This document shows, piece by piece, positions 43,603-52,367 of a stretch of DNA of 64,000 nucleotides. Every line of letters begins with the position of its first letter. The first letter of the stretch is position 1. Under the pieces are notes generated by a model. The model did no database searches, had not been told where the DNA came from, and worked only from the letters and a program-made list of their open reading frames with translations. Made by a program: the position numbers and the translations under genes. Location of the stretch: contig JBJXGE010000066.1 in assembly GCA_046154185.1 (NCBI GenBank), positions 21,505 through 85,504 on the forward strand. The letters are read 5' to 3'. This DNA is from JBJXGE01 sp046154185. GTDB lineage: Bacteria > Planctomycetota > UBA8108 > UBA1146 > JAJFFE01.

Positions 43603-46152
43603 TCATTTATCGAGCGACCGAGCTGGGCGGACGCCGATATCGGCGTCCGAGTTCGCCGGCTTGCCAGTGTTGAACATCTCGCCGCACCGAACGCTCGCGC
43701 GCGCTCGATCCCAAGTCGTCGCGTAGGATCCGCCGCGCACGACGCGCGGGCCGCCTTTGAGTCGCAACGCTTCTTCGCGCTTCTCGCGCGGGTCCGGAAA
43801 ATAGAAATCGAAACACCATTCGCGCACGTTGCCCAAAGTGTCGAAAAGGCCGAATCCGTTCGGCTGATAGCTGCCGATAATGGCAACTTCGTTGTTGCCG
43901 TCAGCGCTCGCCGCAAGGTTCTCGTATTGGACGCGCAGCTCGGAATTTTCGCCCCAGTGAAACATCGTCGTTGCGCCGCCGCGACACGCGTACTCCCATT
44001 CGTCGTCGCTCGGGTGCGTGAGACCGAGAATGCGGAGATGCCGCAGCGATCGTTGCCAATCGAGTCCACGACGCGCGGCGAGCGGGCGCGGGAGAGCGAC
44101 GGGTTGATAGCTGCCCGGATACCACTGTGTAATGCGCACATACTGCGCGCACGTCAGCTCATACTTTGAGATGAAGAACGGCGCCATCGTGAGCTCGCGC
44201 GGGTGCTCACCCGCCACGGCGAACTCGTCGACATTCGGACAATCGTCCGGTCGTTGCGTACTATGCTGGCGCGCGCCTGACCACACTCGCCCGCCGGGAA
44301 CCAACACAAGGATCACTCCCATCGCGGCGTCCGGAATCGGCTCGCCGATCGCCGCGTCCATCGCGACTTCCGCGATCGTCGGCACACCGGTCCCCGGCTG
44401 CGACACGAGCTCGGCCGACAGCACATGGTGAAACTCCCAAAGTCCGGTCCGCGGATTTTCACGCAACGGCCGCAGCCCGACTTGCGGTTTCAAGTCGAGC
44501 GCGCCATAGCGCGGCGAGCGCGCAATCGAAGCGCGCACTTCCGCCCAGATCGGCGCCGATAGTTCGTGTTGGAGGAGTGGAGCGACGCTAAGCCATTTCT
44601 CGAGACTCGGCTGCTGATCGCGGACCATCGCGAGTTTCGTCACCAACTCTTCGGCGCGAATGGCGCGGTCCGAGCCTTGACTCTTGAGCTCGATCGCCGC
44701 CGCCTCCCACGCGTCGAGCCGCGGCAGGACACGTTGTGCCTCCGCGCGCCATCTTTCCAGCTCCGCGACCTTGTCCGCGTCGACAAAGCTGGGAGCGCTC
44801 GGATTGACAAATTTCTGCGCGTCTTCGGCGACGCGCCACGCGTCGGCGTACAAACGATTGTCGCGCCACGTCGCGTACACCTCCCGCGTCCAACCGTTGA
44901 GCGCGACGCCCAAGAGCAGCGTCAAAACCAACACGGACGACAACACCGGATGGCGCTGCGCCCAGCGACGCACGCGCAAGATCGGCCCCGTCGGTCGCGC
45001 CTCGATCGGCCGATGCTCAATGAGATTGCGCAAGTCGCGCGCGAGCGCTTCGGCGCTTGCGTACCGCCGCGCCGGATCCAGATCCATCGCCTTGAGACAC
45101 ACGACTGCGACATCGAACGGCACCGCCGTGTTGCGCGCGCGCAACGCGGGCGGCGCGCCGGCGACGATCGCGGTTTTGAGCTGTTCCGCATCGCCGGCCG
45201 CGAACGGGAGTCGCAGGGCGAGGAGTTCATAAAGCGTCGCGCCGAGACTGTAGACATCCGAACGCTCGCCGATGGCCGCGTGCTCACCGCGCAGTTGCTC
45301 AGGCGCCATGTACGGCAATGAACCGAGGAGCGCGCCGCTCTGCGTTATGCGATCGGAACTTTGCGGCTGCGCGAGTCCGAAGTCGACGAGCAGCACGCGG
45401 CCGGCCGGCGTCACGAGGATGTTCGACGGTTTGATATCGCGGTGAATCACGCCGCGTTCATGCGCGTGCGCGATCGCCTCGGCAATTTTCAGCATGACGC
45501 GCAACACCGCATCCACCCAAGTGCCCCGATAGATGTGCTCCGCCTCCAAGTGCACCGACGCGTGCTCGTCGCCGGTTGAGGCGCGTTGCACAGCACTCAA
45601 GAGATCGCTGCCATGGAGTTGCGCCGGATCGCGCGCGGCAAGCGATTCGATCACGCTGCCGAGACTCGTGCCCGGAATCCATTCCATCGCGAAGTACGGG
45701 ATGCCGTCTTCTTCGCCGAACGAGTAGACCGGCGCGATATTGGGATGCTGCAGGCGCGTGACGGCTTCGATCTCGCGTCGAAAGCGCTCGCGCGCGCCCG
45801 GAAAAAAAAGCTGCTCAGGTCGGATGATCTTGAGCGCAACGGATCGCTCGACGGGCCATTCGGTCGCGAGATAAACAACGCCCATGCCGCCGCCGCCGAT
45901 GAGCCGTTCGAGGCGAAACTTGCCGAGCTGCTTCGGCGGCGTCGCAGCGGCCGGCCTCGCCACGCCATCCCCGAGTAGGCCGAGCTGTGCGAGCCGCGCG
46001 AGCGCCGCGCGAATTTCCGCCGCGAACCGTGGATGCTGCGCACAAACGGCGTCGATCGCGGCTTCGCCCTCGGCGTCGTACCGATCAAGACACTCGGCGA
46101 TCAGCGGCTCGAGGTCTGAGGAATATTGTTCGGCGGTGGGTTCCAGAGACAT
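43603..46152 (-). CDS. Ser/Thr protein kinase fused to FGE/sulfatase-modifying domain
   Basis: 849 residues. After a ~75-residue N-terminal helical part, the kinase domain (~76-385) shows the glycine loop IGGGGMGVVYLA, Lys108 in ALKIIRPE, catalytic Asp239 in HRDIKPSN and Asp257 in VDFGLA. One transmembrane helix (~415-435, LSSVLVLTLLLGVALNG) leads to an outer helical region. A C-terminal formylglycine-generating-enzyme-like domain follows (~620-849): PFFISKYELTCAQYVRI, HPSDDEWEYACRGG and GNVREWCFDFYFPD, then GGSYATTWDRARASVRCG. Kinase-FGE fusions are characteristic of Planctomycetota. The divergent ECF sigma gene is a likely functional neighbour. Confidence 0.95.
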   Translation of the reverse strand: MSLEPTAEQYSSDLEPLIAECLDRYDAEGEAAIDAVCAQHPRFAAEIRAALARLAQLGLLGDGVARPAAATPPKQLGKFRLERLIGGGGMGVVYLATEWPVERSVALKIIRPEQLFFPGARERFRREIEAVTRLQHPNIAPVYSFGEEDGIPYFAMEWIPGTSLGSVIESLAARDPAQLHGSDLLSAVQRASTGDEHASVHLEAEHIYRGTWVDAVLRVMLKIAEAIAHAHERGVIHRDIKPSNILVTPAGRVLLVDFGLAQPQSSDRITQSGALLGSLPYMAPEQLRGEHAAIGERSDVYSLGATLYELLALRLPFAAGDAEQLKTAIVAGAPPALRARNTAVPFDVAVVCLKAMDLDPARRYASAEALARDLRNLIEHRPIEARPTGPILRVRRWAQRHPVLSSVLVLTLLLGVALNGWTREVYATWRDNRLYADAWRVAEDAQKFVNPSAPSFVDADKVAELERWRAEAQRVLPRLDAWEAAAIELKSQGSDRAIRAEELVTKLAMVRDQQPSLEKWLSVAPLLQHELSAPIWAEVRASIARSPRYGALDLKPQVGLRPLRENPRTGLWEFHHVLSAELVSQPGTGVPTIAEVAMDAAIGEPIPDAAMGVILVLVPGGRVWSGARQHSTQRPDDCPNVDEFAVAGEHPRELTMAPFFISKYELTCAQYVRITQWYPGSYQPVALPRPLAARRGLDWQRSLRHLRILGLTHPSDDEWEYACRGGATTMFHWGENSELRVQYENLAASADGNNEVAIIGSYQPNGFGLFDTLGNVREWCFDFYFPDPREKREEALRLKGGPRVVRGGSYATTWDRARASVRCGEMFNTGKPANSDADIGVRPARSLDK

Positions 46153-46317
46153 GCGCGAGAGTCTAATCGCCGCGCGTCGGCGAGGCGAAGTTTCCTGCTT
46201 GGAAGGCGCGAGTCTAGGCGCGGATCCGTGCGGCGCGGTAGACTCAGCCCATTCTTAGCGGGTCGTTTGTGATTCGTGCCAGGGGCGAATTTCAATACAT
46301 GGAGAGGCGAGTAGGCA

Positions 46318-46902
46318 GTGATCGACCGACCGGACGCGCAACCCGCTGACGCTCCCACTTCGAGTCCACCCGATCGCGCGCGCGTGGATGCGCTCATTCA
46401 ACAGCATCTGGCGCAGCTCCTCGCCTATGTGCGCGCGCGTTCCGGCCCCCTGGTGCGTGCGAAAGAGTCGCTCTCCGACTTGGTGCAGTCCACTTGTCGC
46501 GAGGTGCTCGAGCACGCCAACGTGTTTCAGGTCGGCGACGAAGATGGTTTTCGCGCGTGGCTCTTTACGACCGCCGAGCGCAAGGTCCGCGACAAGGTGC
46601 GTTATTGGAAAGCGGAGCGCCGCGACATCGGACGCGAAGCGCAACTTCAAGAAACGCTCAACTATTACTCGCGCTTCTCGAGTCCGAGCCACGGTCTCTC
46701 GGTCGAGGAACAGCTCCAGAGCATCGAGCGCGCGCTCGATTCGCTGCCGGACGATTATCGCGAGGTCATCGGGCTACATCACATAATGGGGCTCAAGCAC
46801 GCCGACATTGCGCGCCACTTGAACCGCAGCGAAGTCGCCGTGCGCCAACTCCTCTCGCGCGCACGCGCGCGGTTAGCGATCGCGCTCGGCGCAGCGAAGT
46901 AA
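46318..46902 (+). CDS. ECF-type RNA polymerase sigma factor
   Basis: 194 residues from GTG 46318, with GGAGAGG 9 nt upstream. Region 2 lies at ~25-95 (QLLAYVRARSGPLVRAKES, SDLVQSTCREVLEHANVF, RAWLFTTAERKVRDKVRYWK). Region 4 lies at ~140-190 (LPDDYREVIGLHHIMGLKHA, IARHLNRSEVAVRQLLSRAR). The DLVQSTCREVLEH form is typical of planctomycete ECF groups linked to protein kinases. It is divergent from the kinase-FGE gene, which may regulate it. Confidence 0.92.
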   Translation: MIDRPDAQPADAPTSSPPDRARVDALIQQHLAQLLAYVRARSGPLVRAKESLSDLVQSTCREVLEHANVFQVGDEDGFRAWLFTTAERKVRDKVRYWKAERRDIGREAQLQETLNYYSRFSSPSHGLSVEEQLQSIERALDSLPDDYREVIGLHHIMGLKHADIARHLNRSEVAVRQLLSRARARLAIALGAAK

Positions 46903-47090
46903 GCCGCGCACGCACCGTGTCTCAACCGCCTCACGACGCCACAAGAGTTTATTTCGCCCGCGGTTCGCTCTCGAATTCACCTGGCCACCGCGCCGCGTCG
47001 GGCTATGCTGCGCGCGCGGCGAGAAAGTAACGCGCGAAATCGGCGCGCGCGACTTTCTCTCATCGATCGCTTCATCGAAAGCAGGATGAA

Positions 47091-48602
47091 TTGACAGAGC
47101 GGCGGCACGTACGATCGACGCGGTGTACTTGCATCGCCACCGTCATCCTTGCGACTCTCGTGACTTTCACCGGCTGCGGATTGTTCCGCAGCGACGACCA
47201 GGGAAAGTCGAACGGCGCCAGCGCCGACGCACCCTGGCGCTTTCCGAAAATCACGTTTCAAGTCGGCGAGCGTCTCCCAAATTTCACTCTCCCGCGCGCG
47301 GATGGCTCTGGTCCGATTTCCTTCTATAGCCTGCTCGGGCAACGCAATCTGGTCTTCATCTTTGCGTCATCGAGCGCGAGTTCGCGCGCGTTGGTGCCCG
47401 GTTGGCACGCCGTGACGAAATCGCTCCCGGACGCCGACGAGCTGCGCCACATCGGCATCGTCGAGGAGCAGCACGGCGAGCGGGCGGCGCTGTTTCAACA
47501 GTGGCAACAACTCGAATGGCCGGTGCTCGTTGACGCGCTGAACTTGCTCGATGTCCGCAACGTGCCGTCCGTGATCGCGATCGACGAGCACGGCATCGTA
47601 CGACTCATCGATCCGACGCTTGATGAAGTGCGGGAGAATTTTCTTCACGTCGAGTACTACAACAGTGGGCGCGATTTGTCGCCACGCCTTCCGGAATCGC
47701 CGCCCGATTTGGTCGCGCTCGCCGCGCGTCCGGCCGTGACTGCCGCCGAAGCGCGGGCGCTCGGCGACGCGCTCACGGTGTGGGGCGATGCCGGGCAACG
47801 CGTGTTCGCTGTCGATGCTTATCGTCGGGCGCTCGAGCTCGAGCAAAGTGCGTCACCAACACCCGGCGTTGCAGCCGGACGGGAGGCGGGCGCCATTTAC
47901 TTTCGGTTGGGGGTCGCGCTCGCCGCGCGTCACGATTCCGCGGCGTCCGTGGCCGGAGATTTTCGGAGCGCGATGCAGATGTGGACACGGGCGATCGAAC
48001 TCGATCCAGAAAACGCGATTTGGCGGGCGCGCCTCGAGCAATTCGGCCCCCGCGCGCAACAACCGTTTCCGTTCTACGATTGGGTGCCGGTGGCGACACG
48101 CGCCATCCGCGCGCGCGGCGAGGAGCCGCGGCCTTTGAGCGCGGCGTTCACGCACGCCGAGTTGGCGCAACCGACTCGCGCATCCGCGGCGGTCGAAACT
48201 GAGGAGCCGGATCTGCGCGGGCGAATCGTGCGCGACTCACATTTAGTCGTCGAAGTGGACTCGGCATTTGCACCGGCTCGACTCGAACGCGGCGGCCGCG
48301 CGCGACTCCACCTCGATCTCCGACCGAGCGCACCGGCGCGTGTGAGTTGGAACGACGAAAATTGCCCCGTCCAAGTTTGGTTGAACCCGCCAGCCGGATG
48401 CACTCTGAGTGCGACGCTACTCATCGCGCCGGTTGCCGGCACGACGCGGCGCGTCGAAGCCGACATCGCTTGGCCGCAAGAACTCTTGGAATTGCCGCCC
48501 GATGCGGCGATCACGGGCTACGCGCTCTACACCGTGAAGCGTGATGACACCGACAGCAGTCTGTACTTGCGGCAAGACTTCTCAATCGCGCTGCCGAGGT
48601 AA
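47091..48602 (+). CDS. Lipoprotein with cysteine-less thioredoxin-like domain
   Basis: 503 residues, apparently from TTG 47091 (AGGATGAA upstream). The lipobox TFTGC gives lipid-modified Cys29. Residues ~55-190 are a redoxin/thioredoxin-like domain (GERLPNFTLPRADGSGPISF, NLVFIFASSSASSRALVPGW, VPSVIAIDEHGIVRLIDP). The segment that normally holds the active Cys pair is SSSASSRA, so it cannot do dithiol chemistry. A TPR-like helical stretch (~245-330) and a beta domain (~395-503) follow. It may be a binding or scaffold protein in the envelope. Confidence 0.78.
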   Translation: MTERRHVRSTRCTCIATVILATLVTFTGCGLFRSDDQGKSNGASADAPWRFPKITFQVGERLPNFTLPRADGSGPISFYSLLGQRNLVFIFASSSASSRALVPGWHAVTKSLPDADELRHIGIVEEQHGERAALFQQWQQLEWPVLVDALNLLDVRNVPSVIAIDEHGIVRLIDPTLDEVRENFLHVEYYNSGRDLSPRLPESPPDLVALAARPAVTAAEARALGDALTVWGDAGQRVFAVDAYRRALELEQSASPTPGVAAGREAGAIYFRLGVALAARHDSAASVAGDFRSAMQMWTRAIELDPENAIWRARLEQFGPRAQQPFPFYDWVPVATRAIRARGEEPRPLSAAFTHAELAQPTRASAAVETEEPDLRGRIVRDSHLVVEVDSAFAPARLERGGRARLHLDLRPSAPARVSWNDENCPVQVWLNPPAGCTLSATLLIAPVAGTTRRVEADIAWPQELLELPPDAAITGYALYTVKRDDTDSSLYLRQDFSIALPR

Positions 48603-48650
48603 CAGTCCAAGCGGTTACCTCCTGGAGAGTGCGCAGTTCTAGACGACGTC

Positions 48651-48760
48651 TCCGCCGCCTTTCAGGCCCGAGTACCCGGGGTAGACCGGCCGGGCCGGCG
48701 GACCGACCCTGCCGGTCAACCCCGGGCTATAACCCGACGGGCCTTGCAGGCCCTCAGATC
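48651..48760 (-). repeat. GC-rich dispersed repeat, family 3, copy 3
   Basis: Minus-oriented copy with GAGGGCCTGCAAGGCCCGTC, then GGGTTATAGCCCGGGGTTGA, an extended CCGGCAGGGTCGGTCCGCC block, and the terminal GGGCCTGAAAGGCGGCGG hairpin. Confidence 0.85.
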
Positions 48761-48920
48761 GGAACGGTTCTTTTTCTATCGCGTCATTCGAATCACACGG
48801 ATCGCCCGCATTCAACGACGACTGCAGACGACTCGATTCGCCATCGCCCATCGGTAGTCTGTTCGCGTCGCCATCGACATCGCGCGTGCGGCGGCGCATC
48901 ACCTGCGCGAGCATGGATTC

Positions 48921-49042
48921 TCCTCCGGCCTTGCAGGCCGGAACGGTTCTCTGCCCTGACCCGGGGTAGACCGGCCGGGCCGGCGGACCGACCCTGCCGG
49001 TCAACCCCGGGCTGTATCCCGACGGGCCTTGCAGGCCCTCAG
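48921..49042 (-). repeat. GC-rich dispersed repeat, family 3, copy 4
   Basis: Minus-oriented copy almost identical to copy 3 in its central CCGGCAGGGTCGGTCCGCC block, ending in CCGGCCTGCAAGGCCGG. It is 160 nt from copy 3 in the same orientation. Confidence 0.85.
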
Positions 49043-49135
49043 AGTCTAAAAGAGCCATGCGTGTTGTCGGCGGCCGTCTTCGAATGCAGGCGCGACGACT
49101 CCATTGCGAAAATGGATTCGCGACTTCCGAGTCTG

Positions 49136-49165
49136 AGAGGGCCTGAAAGGCCCGACGGGAAATAA
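49136..49165 (+). repeat. GC-rich dispersed repeat, family 3, truncated copy 5
   Basis: Only the first hairpin and start of the body remain (GAGGGCCTGAAAGGCCCGAC, then GGGAAATAAG), preceded by the arm ATTGCGAAAATGGATTCGCG. Confidence 0.7.
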
Positions 49166-49289
49166 GTTTGCGCGCGAATCGCGCAATCTCCAATGACTAC
49201 TGTCTGTGTCAGGCGTGATGTCGTCGGCCCTCTTCGAGGGCAGGCGCACCGACTTTATTGCGAAGATGGATTCGCGACTTCCGAATCTG

Positions 49290-49432
49290 AGAGGGCCTGA
49301 AAGGCCCGACGGGATATAGCCCGGGGTTGGCCGGCCCTGCGGCCTACCCCGGGAGATGTCGGGTTGGCCGGTCTGCCGGCCTACCCCGGGTAACGAGTAG
49401 GAGAGAGAACCGGCCTGAAGGGCCGGCGGAGT
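49290..49432 (+). repeat. GC-rich dispersed repeat, family 3, copy 6
   Basis: Plus-oriented full copy: GAGGGCCTGAAAGGCCCGAC, GGGATATAGCCCGGGGTTGG, then two successive GCCTACCCCGGG blocks and the closing CCGGCCTGAAGGGCCGGCGG hairpin. The duplicated middle block makes it longer than the others. Confidence 0.87.
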
Positions 49433-49576
49433 TACCATGAGTTTCGAGGGCTGACCGAATTCGCGAGGAATTCAACCGCGTTCTCTCCCTGGAGCCGACG
49501 GAACTATCTAGTTCGCCCGAACTGCTCGCTCTCCAGTGACTACTCTCTCTGTGAGTCACCGCGACGATCGCCGATC

Positions 49577-49687
49577 TTGACTGCGCTCTTCTCTACCGGC
49601 GCGCCGCCGCCGCCGCCGTTTTCTATTTGCGGCGCTGATCCGACCGCCGACTCGCTCGCATGCGTGTTCTTTGACGCTTGCCCGTAG
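49577..49687 (+). pseudogene. 3' remnant of a dockerin-tailed secreted protein gene
   Basis: An open stretch of 36 codons ending at TAG 49685 encodes LTALFSTGAPPPPPFSICG followed by ADPTADSLACVFFDACP. This is the C-terminal signature seen after the second dockerin repeat in the genes at 38112 and 40354 (LSALFNTPSPEPMLPFPDCG, then LDPTADALDC and a final CP). Upstream, the dockerin repeat itself is lost or shifted: a TIAD-like piece occurs in another frame just before. No start codon or signal sequence is present. It is what is left of a gene broken up next to the repeat cluster. Confidence 0.75.
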
Positions 49688-49710
49688 CGGATCTCGGTTT
49701 GGTACTCGGG

Positions 49711-50616
49711 CTAAGCTCCAGCATCGAGACGCCGTTCGCCCCAACGTCGCGCCGCCGCGTCCGCGAGCGCGGCGCGGAGTGCGCGTGCTTCGTCGCGGCG
49801 CCCGGTGAGTTGATAGCGCAATGCGCGCAGTCGCGCTTCCCGACGCAGGCGGCGCGCCGCGCGGTGTGCGCCGCCGCCGGGCGGCGCGTGCAGTTCGATG
49901 AAGAGGAGTCTATTGCGCAGCATGTAGTAGCGCTGTTGCGCGGAGCCGGCGCCGATATTCAGCGAGCCGCGGTGGCGGACGCGCGCTTTCGGCGCGTGCG
50001 AAAGTCGCCAACCGCGGCGCTTGAGACGCAAACTCAGATCGGCATCTTCGTAGCACAAGAAAAAACGCTCGTCGAATCCGCCGACCGAGCGGAACGCGGC
50101 GCCGCGGATGAGCGGCGCACATCCGCAGACAAAGCCGGTCTCGACGGGGTCGCCCGCAGCGTTGTCCTCCGCGCCATAACCGAAACTCACGGGCTGACCA
50201 CTCGGCCAAATGATCTCACCGCCGTCGTGCCAGATTCGACCCGACTCATGATCGATGAGCCGCGGGCCGACGAGCGCGACGCTCGCATCGGCGTCCAGGA
50301 CTCCGATCAACACATCGGCGCAGTCGCGATCGAGAATCGTGTCGTTGTTGAGTAGCCACACCGCTTCACAGCGGCCAGTGTCGAGCGCGGTTTGGACCGC
50401 GAGATTCGCGCCGCCCGCATACCCGAGATTGATTTGTGGCGTAATGAGCGTGACGTGCTTCAAGAGCGCGGCCGGCAACTCGGAGTTCGGCCGCTGTGGA
50501 TCATTCCACAACACGTAACGCGCGACCGGCGGCGTCGCGAGTTCGAAACTCGACTGCAAGCATTCAAGAAGCGGCGCCGAATCCCCGTAGTGCACGACGC
50601 ACAGGGCATACTTCAT
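49711..50616 (-). CDS. Family 2 glycosyltransferase (rhamnosyltransferase-like)
   Basis: 301 residues from ATG 50616, which overlaps the stop of the preceding gene (ATGA). The GT-A fold is marked by MKYALCVVHYGDSAPLLECL, INLGYAGGANLAVQTAL, the DxD-like VWLLNNDTILD and GFDERFFLCYEDADLSLRL near 190. It transfers a sugar from a nucleotide donor to a glycan in the cytoplasm. The last gene of a coupled three-gene operon with a lipopolysaccharide-kinase-like protein, it probably acts in surface polysaccharide synthesis. Confidence 0.93.
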   Translation of the reverse strand: MKYALCVVHYGDSAPLLECLQSSFELATPPVARYVLWNDPQRPNSELPAALLKHVTLITPQINLGYAGGANLAVQTALDTGRCEAVWLLNNDTILDRDCADVLIGVLDADASVALVGPRLIDHESGRIWHDGGEIIWPSGQPVSFGYGAEDNAAGDPVETGFVCGCAPLIRGAAFRSVGGFDERFFLCYEDADLSLRLKRRGWRLSHAPKARVRHRGSLNIGAGSAQQRYYMLRNRLLFIELHAPPGGGAHRAARRLRREARLRALRYQLTGRRDEARALRAALADAAARRWGERRLDAGA

Positions 50617-52367
50617 ACGCCGCGCTCCGGAGACGCTTGACTTCGCGCGGCGGCTTGCGCGCGCGCGGCCGCGTGCTGCTCCTCGCGGCACAGTTTCTCG
50701 ATCAGGCGCACCGTTTCCTCGCCAAGTTGGCGCGCGAGTTCCGCAATCCAAGTTCGGTTCCAGTAGCGGCCCTCGCCGCGGTCATAGTCGCGCAGGAATC
50801 GCAGCTTGTCGCGCACCGTGATATGCCCCTCCGGCAAGAGCCCGAGTTGCACGAGATTTTTTTGGCGCCGCCGCTGCGTGAGTCGCCGACCGAGGTGGAT
50901 CGAATCGAGATCGACGAGTTGCGCCGTCCACGCCGCCGCCGCGGATTCGCGCGCGACGAGCAGATTCATCGGATTGAGGTCGCGGTGGTATATGCCGGTG
51001 TCGTGGAGTCGTCGCACCATCTCGGCGATCGCGCGGATCTGCGCGTAGAGCGCTCGGCGCGATCGTGTTCGCGGTGCGCGGTACTCTTCCCAAAGCTGCG
51101 TGTGGAGCGGTTTCGCGTTGGATACCAGCTCCGTCACCAACACCGCGCGCACGGGCAATCCCCAGCGGCGCTGCACCAACAGCGCGAGCGCGCGCGGCGT
51201 TGGAATGCCGCGCACTTCGAGCGCGCGCGCCGCGCCCCAGGCGCGCTCGAGCGGTCCCGGATAGAATCGATAGGCGAGCCGCGCGAGGAGCGATGTCAAA
51301 CGCCGCGTCTTCACGACGATGTCGAGCACCCGCGCGCCGACATCTAGTTGCGTCACACCCACGACCGTGTCGGCGCGCTGTTTGAAGATCTTCGTGAAAG
51401 ATGGCGTTTCCTCGCTGAACGAAATCAACGCCGCTTGCGGCACCTCGCGTCGATGCCAGATCCGCAAACTTCCGCGCCGCAAGTGGTGAAAGTCGCTGCT
51501 ATTTTGCCAACAGCGCTTTGACCGACTGGCAAGACGGATCGACTCGATGCGTTCGGCGCGACTCTCGAGTAGGTCGAGCACATGCGCCGCTTCGCCGAGC
51601 GTGTTCCCAACGCTCGGTTCACTGAGATACGCCGCGACCATGGCGAGTCGCTCGCTCAAGTCGGTGGAGCCGATGAGCGAGTGGGAGAGTCGCGCCAAGT
51701 TTGCAAGCCGCCGCGCCGCGGGGAGCGCGACGCCGATGTAGGTTGCATGCAAATCAAGGATCCAAATTCGTGGACCTGTGCCGGAAGGCGCGGGCGCGGC
51801 AACGAGGAGATTGCCCGCGTGTAGGTCCGTGTGATCGACCCCGGCTGCGTGCAGGCGGGCGACTTCACGACCGAGCGCCGCGAGCACCGCCCGGCGATCG
51901 GCGCGAAGGGAAGTCGCTTTCGCATCATCTGGCGGGACGCTCCGCAATTCCAACCAACGCGGAGCCGGATCGCCGTCGGTGATTTGCTCCATGATCAGAC
52001 CGGCGCCGACGAGGCGTCCACTCGCACGACACTCTCCCATCGCCAGCGCGCGCGGTCCCGTGACGCCGCTCGCGGCCAGGTGTCGCAGCGCCTCCCACTC
52101 GCGCGCGGCGCGTGAAGGGAGAAACCAGTACTTGCACTGCTCCCAAAGATCACGCGAACGATAGCGTTTCACGATGAGCGCCGGGAGGCGATCCGTCGCC
52201 GGAACTGCGATGACCGTGCGGAGTAAGTTCTGCTTGAGGATCTTGGCGCCGGGTATTGCTTCAAGCTCCGACCACCGGGCGAGCATCGGCGCGAGCGCGG
52301 ACTCGACAGCGTTGGCGAACTGCCAAGTCCAATTCGTCGACGAGTTCAATTCGCGCTCGCCTATCAC
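50613..52367 (-). CDS. Protein with two tandem lipopolysaccharide (Kdo/WaaP)-kinase-like domains
   Basis: 584 residues from GTG 52367, overlapping the preceding stop by 4 nt. Two kinase-like halves are recognisable. The first (~30-285) contains LIVKRYRSRDLWEQCKYWF, then the catalytic loop GVDHTDLHAGNLLV and IWILDLHATYIG. The second (~300-560) contains the catalytic loop GIYHRDLNPMNLLV and VDLDSIHLGRRLTQRRRQKN. Both keep the H-x-D-L-x(4)-N pattern, so both may be active. Kinases of this family phosphorylate heptose or Kdo in the LPS core. A tandem arrangement is uncommon to my knowledge. Confidence 0.88.
   Translation of the reverse strand: MIGERELNSSTNWTWQFANAVESALAPMLARWSELEAIPGAKILKQNLLRTVIAVPATDRLPALIVKRYRSRDLWEQCKYWFLPSRAAREWEALRHLAASGVTGPRALAMGECRASGRLVGAGLIMEQITDGDPAPRWLELRSVPPDDAKATSLRADRRAVLAALGREVARLHAAGVDHTDLHAGNLLVAAPAPSGTGPRIWILDLHATYIGVALPAARRLANLARLSHSLIGSTDLSERLAMVAAYLSEPSVGNTLGEAAHVLDLLESRAERIESIRLASRSKRCWQNSSDFHHLRRGSLRIWHRREVPQAALISFSEETPSFTKIFKQRADTVVGVTQLDVGARVLDIVVKTRRLTSLLARLAYRFYPGPLERAWGAARALEVRGIPTPRALALLVQRRWGLPVRAVLVTELVSNAKPLHTQLWEEYRAPRTRSRRALYAQIRAIAEMVRRLHDTGIYHRDLNPMNLLVARESAAAAWTAQLVDLDSIHLGRRLTQRRRQKNLVQLGLLPEGHITVRDKLRFLRDYDRGEGRYWNRTWIAELARQLGEETVRLIEKLCREEQHAAARAQAAARSQASPERGV

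Larger units (their letters stand above)
48603..49576. other. Repeat cluster without genes
   Basis: About 970 nt with four copies or part-copies of the family 3 GC-rich repeat in both orientations, interleaved with related 60-90-bp arm sequences. Short open frames in the region only read through repeats and change frame at each copy. I see no gene, RNA or promoter here. Confidence 0.8.

Noticed and set aside
43591..44169. Plus-strand frames inside the kinase-FGE gene
   Set aside because: Shadows of the FGE-like domain; no start signal or domain.
48629..49438. Open frames across the 48.6-49.4 kb repeat cluster
   Set aside because: They translate only the family 3 repeats (GLTGRVGPPARPVYPG-like strings), which recur in both strands.
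50613..52367. Double kinase protein as an assembly duplication of one gene
   Set aside because: The two halves share motifs but differ widely in sequence, so this is an old fusion or duplication and not an artefact.
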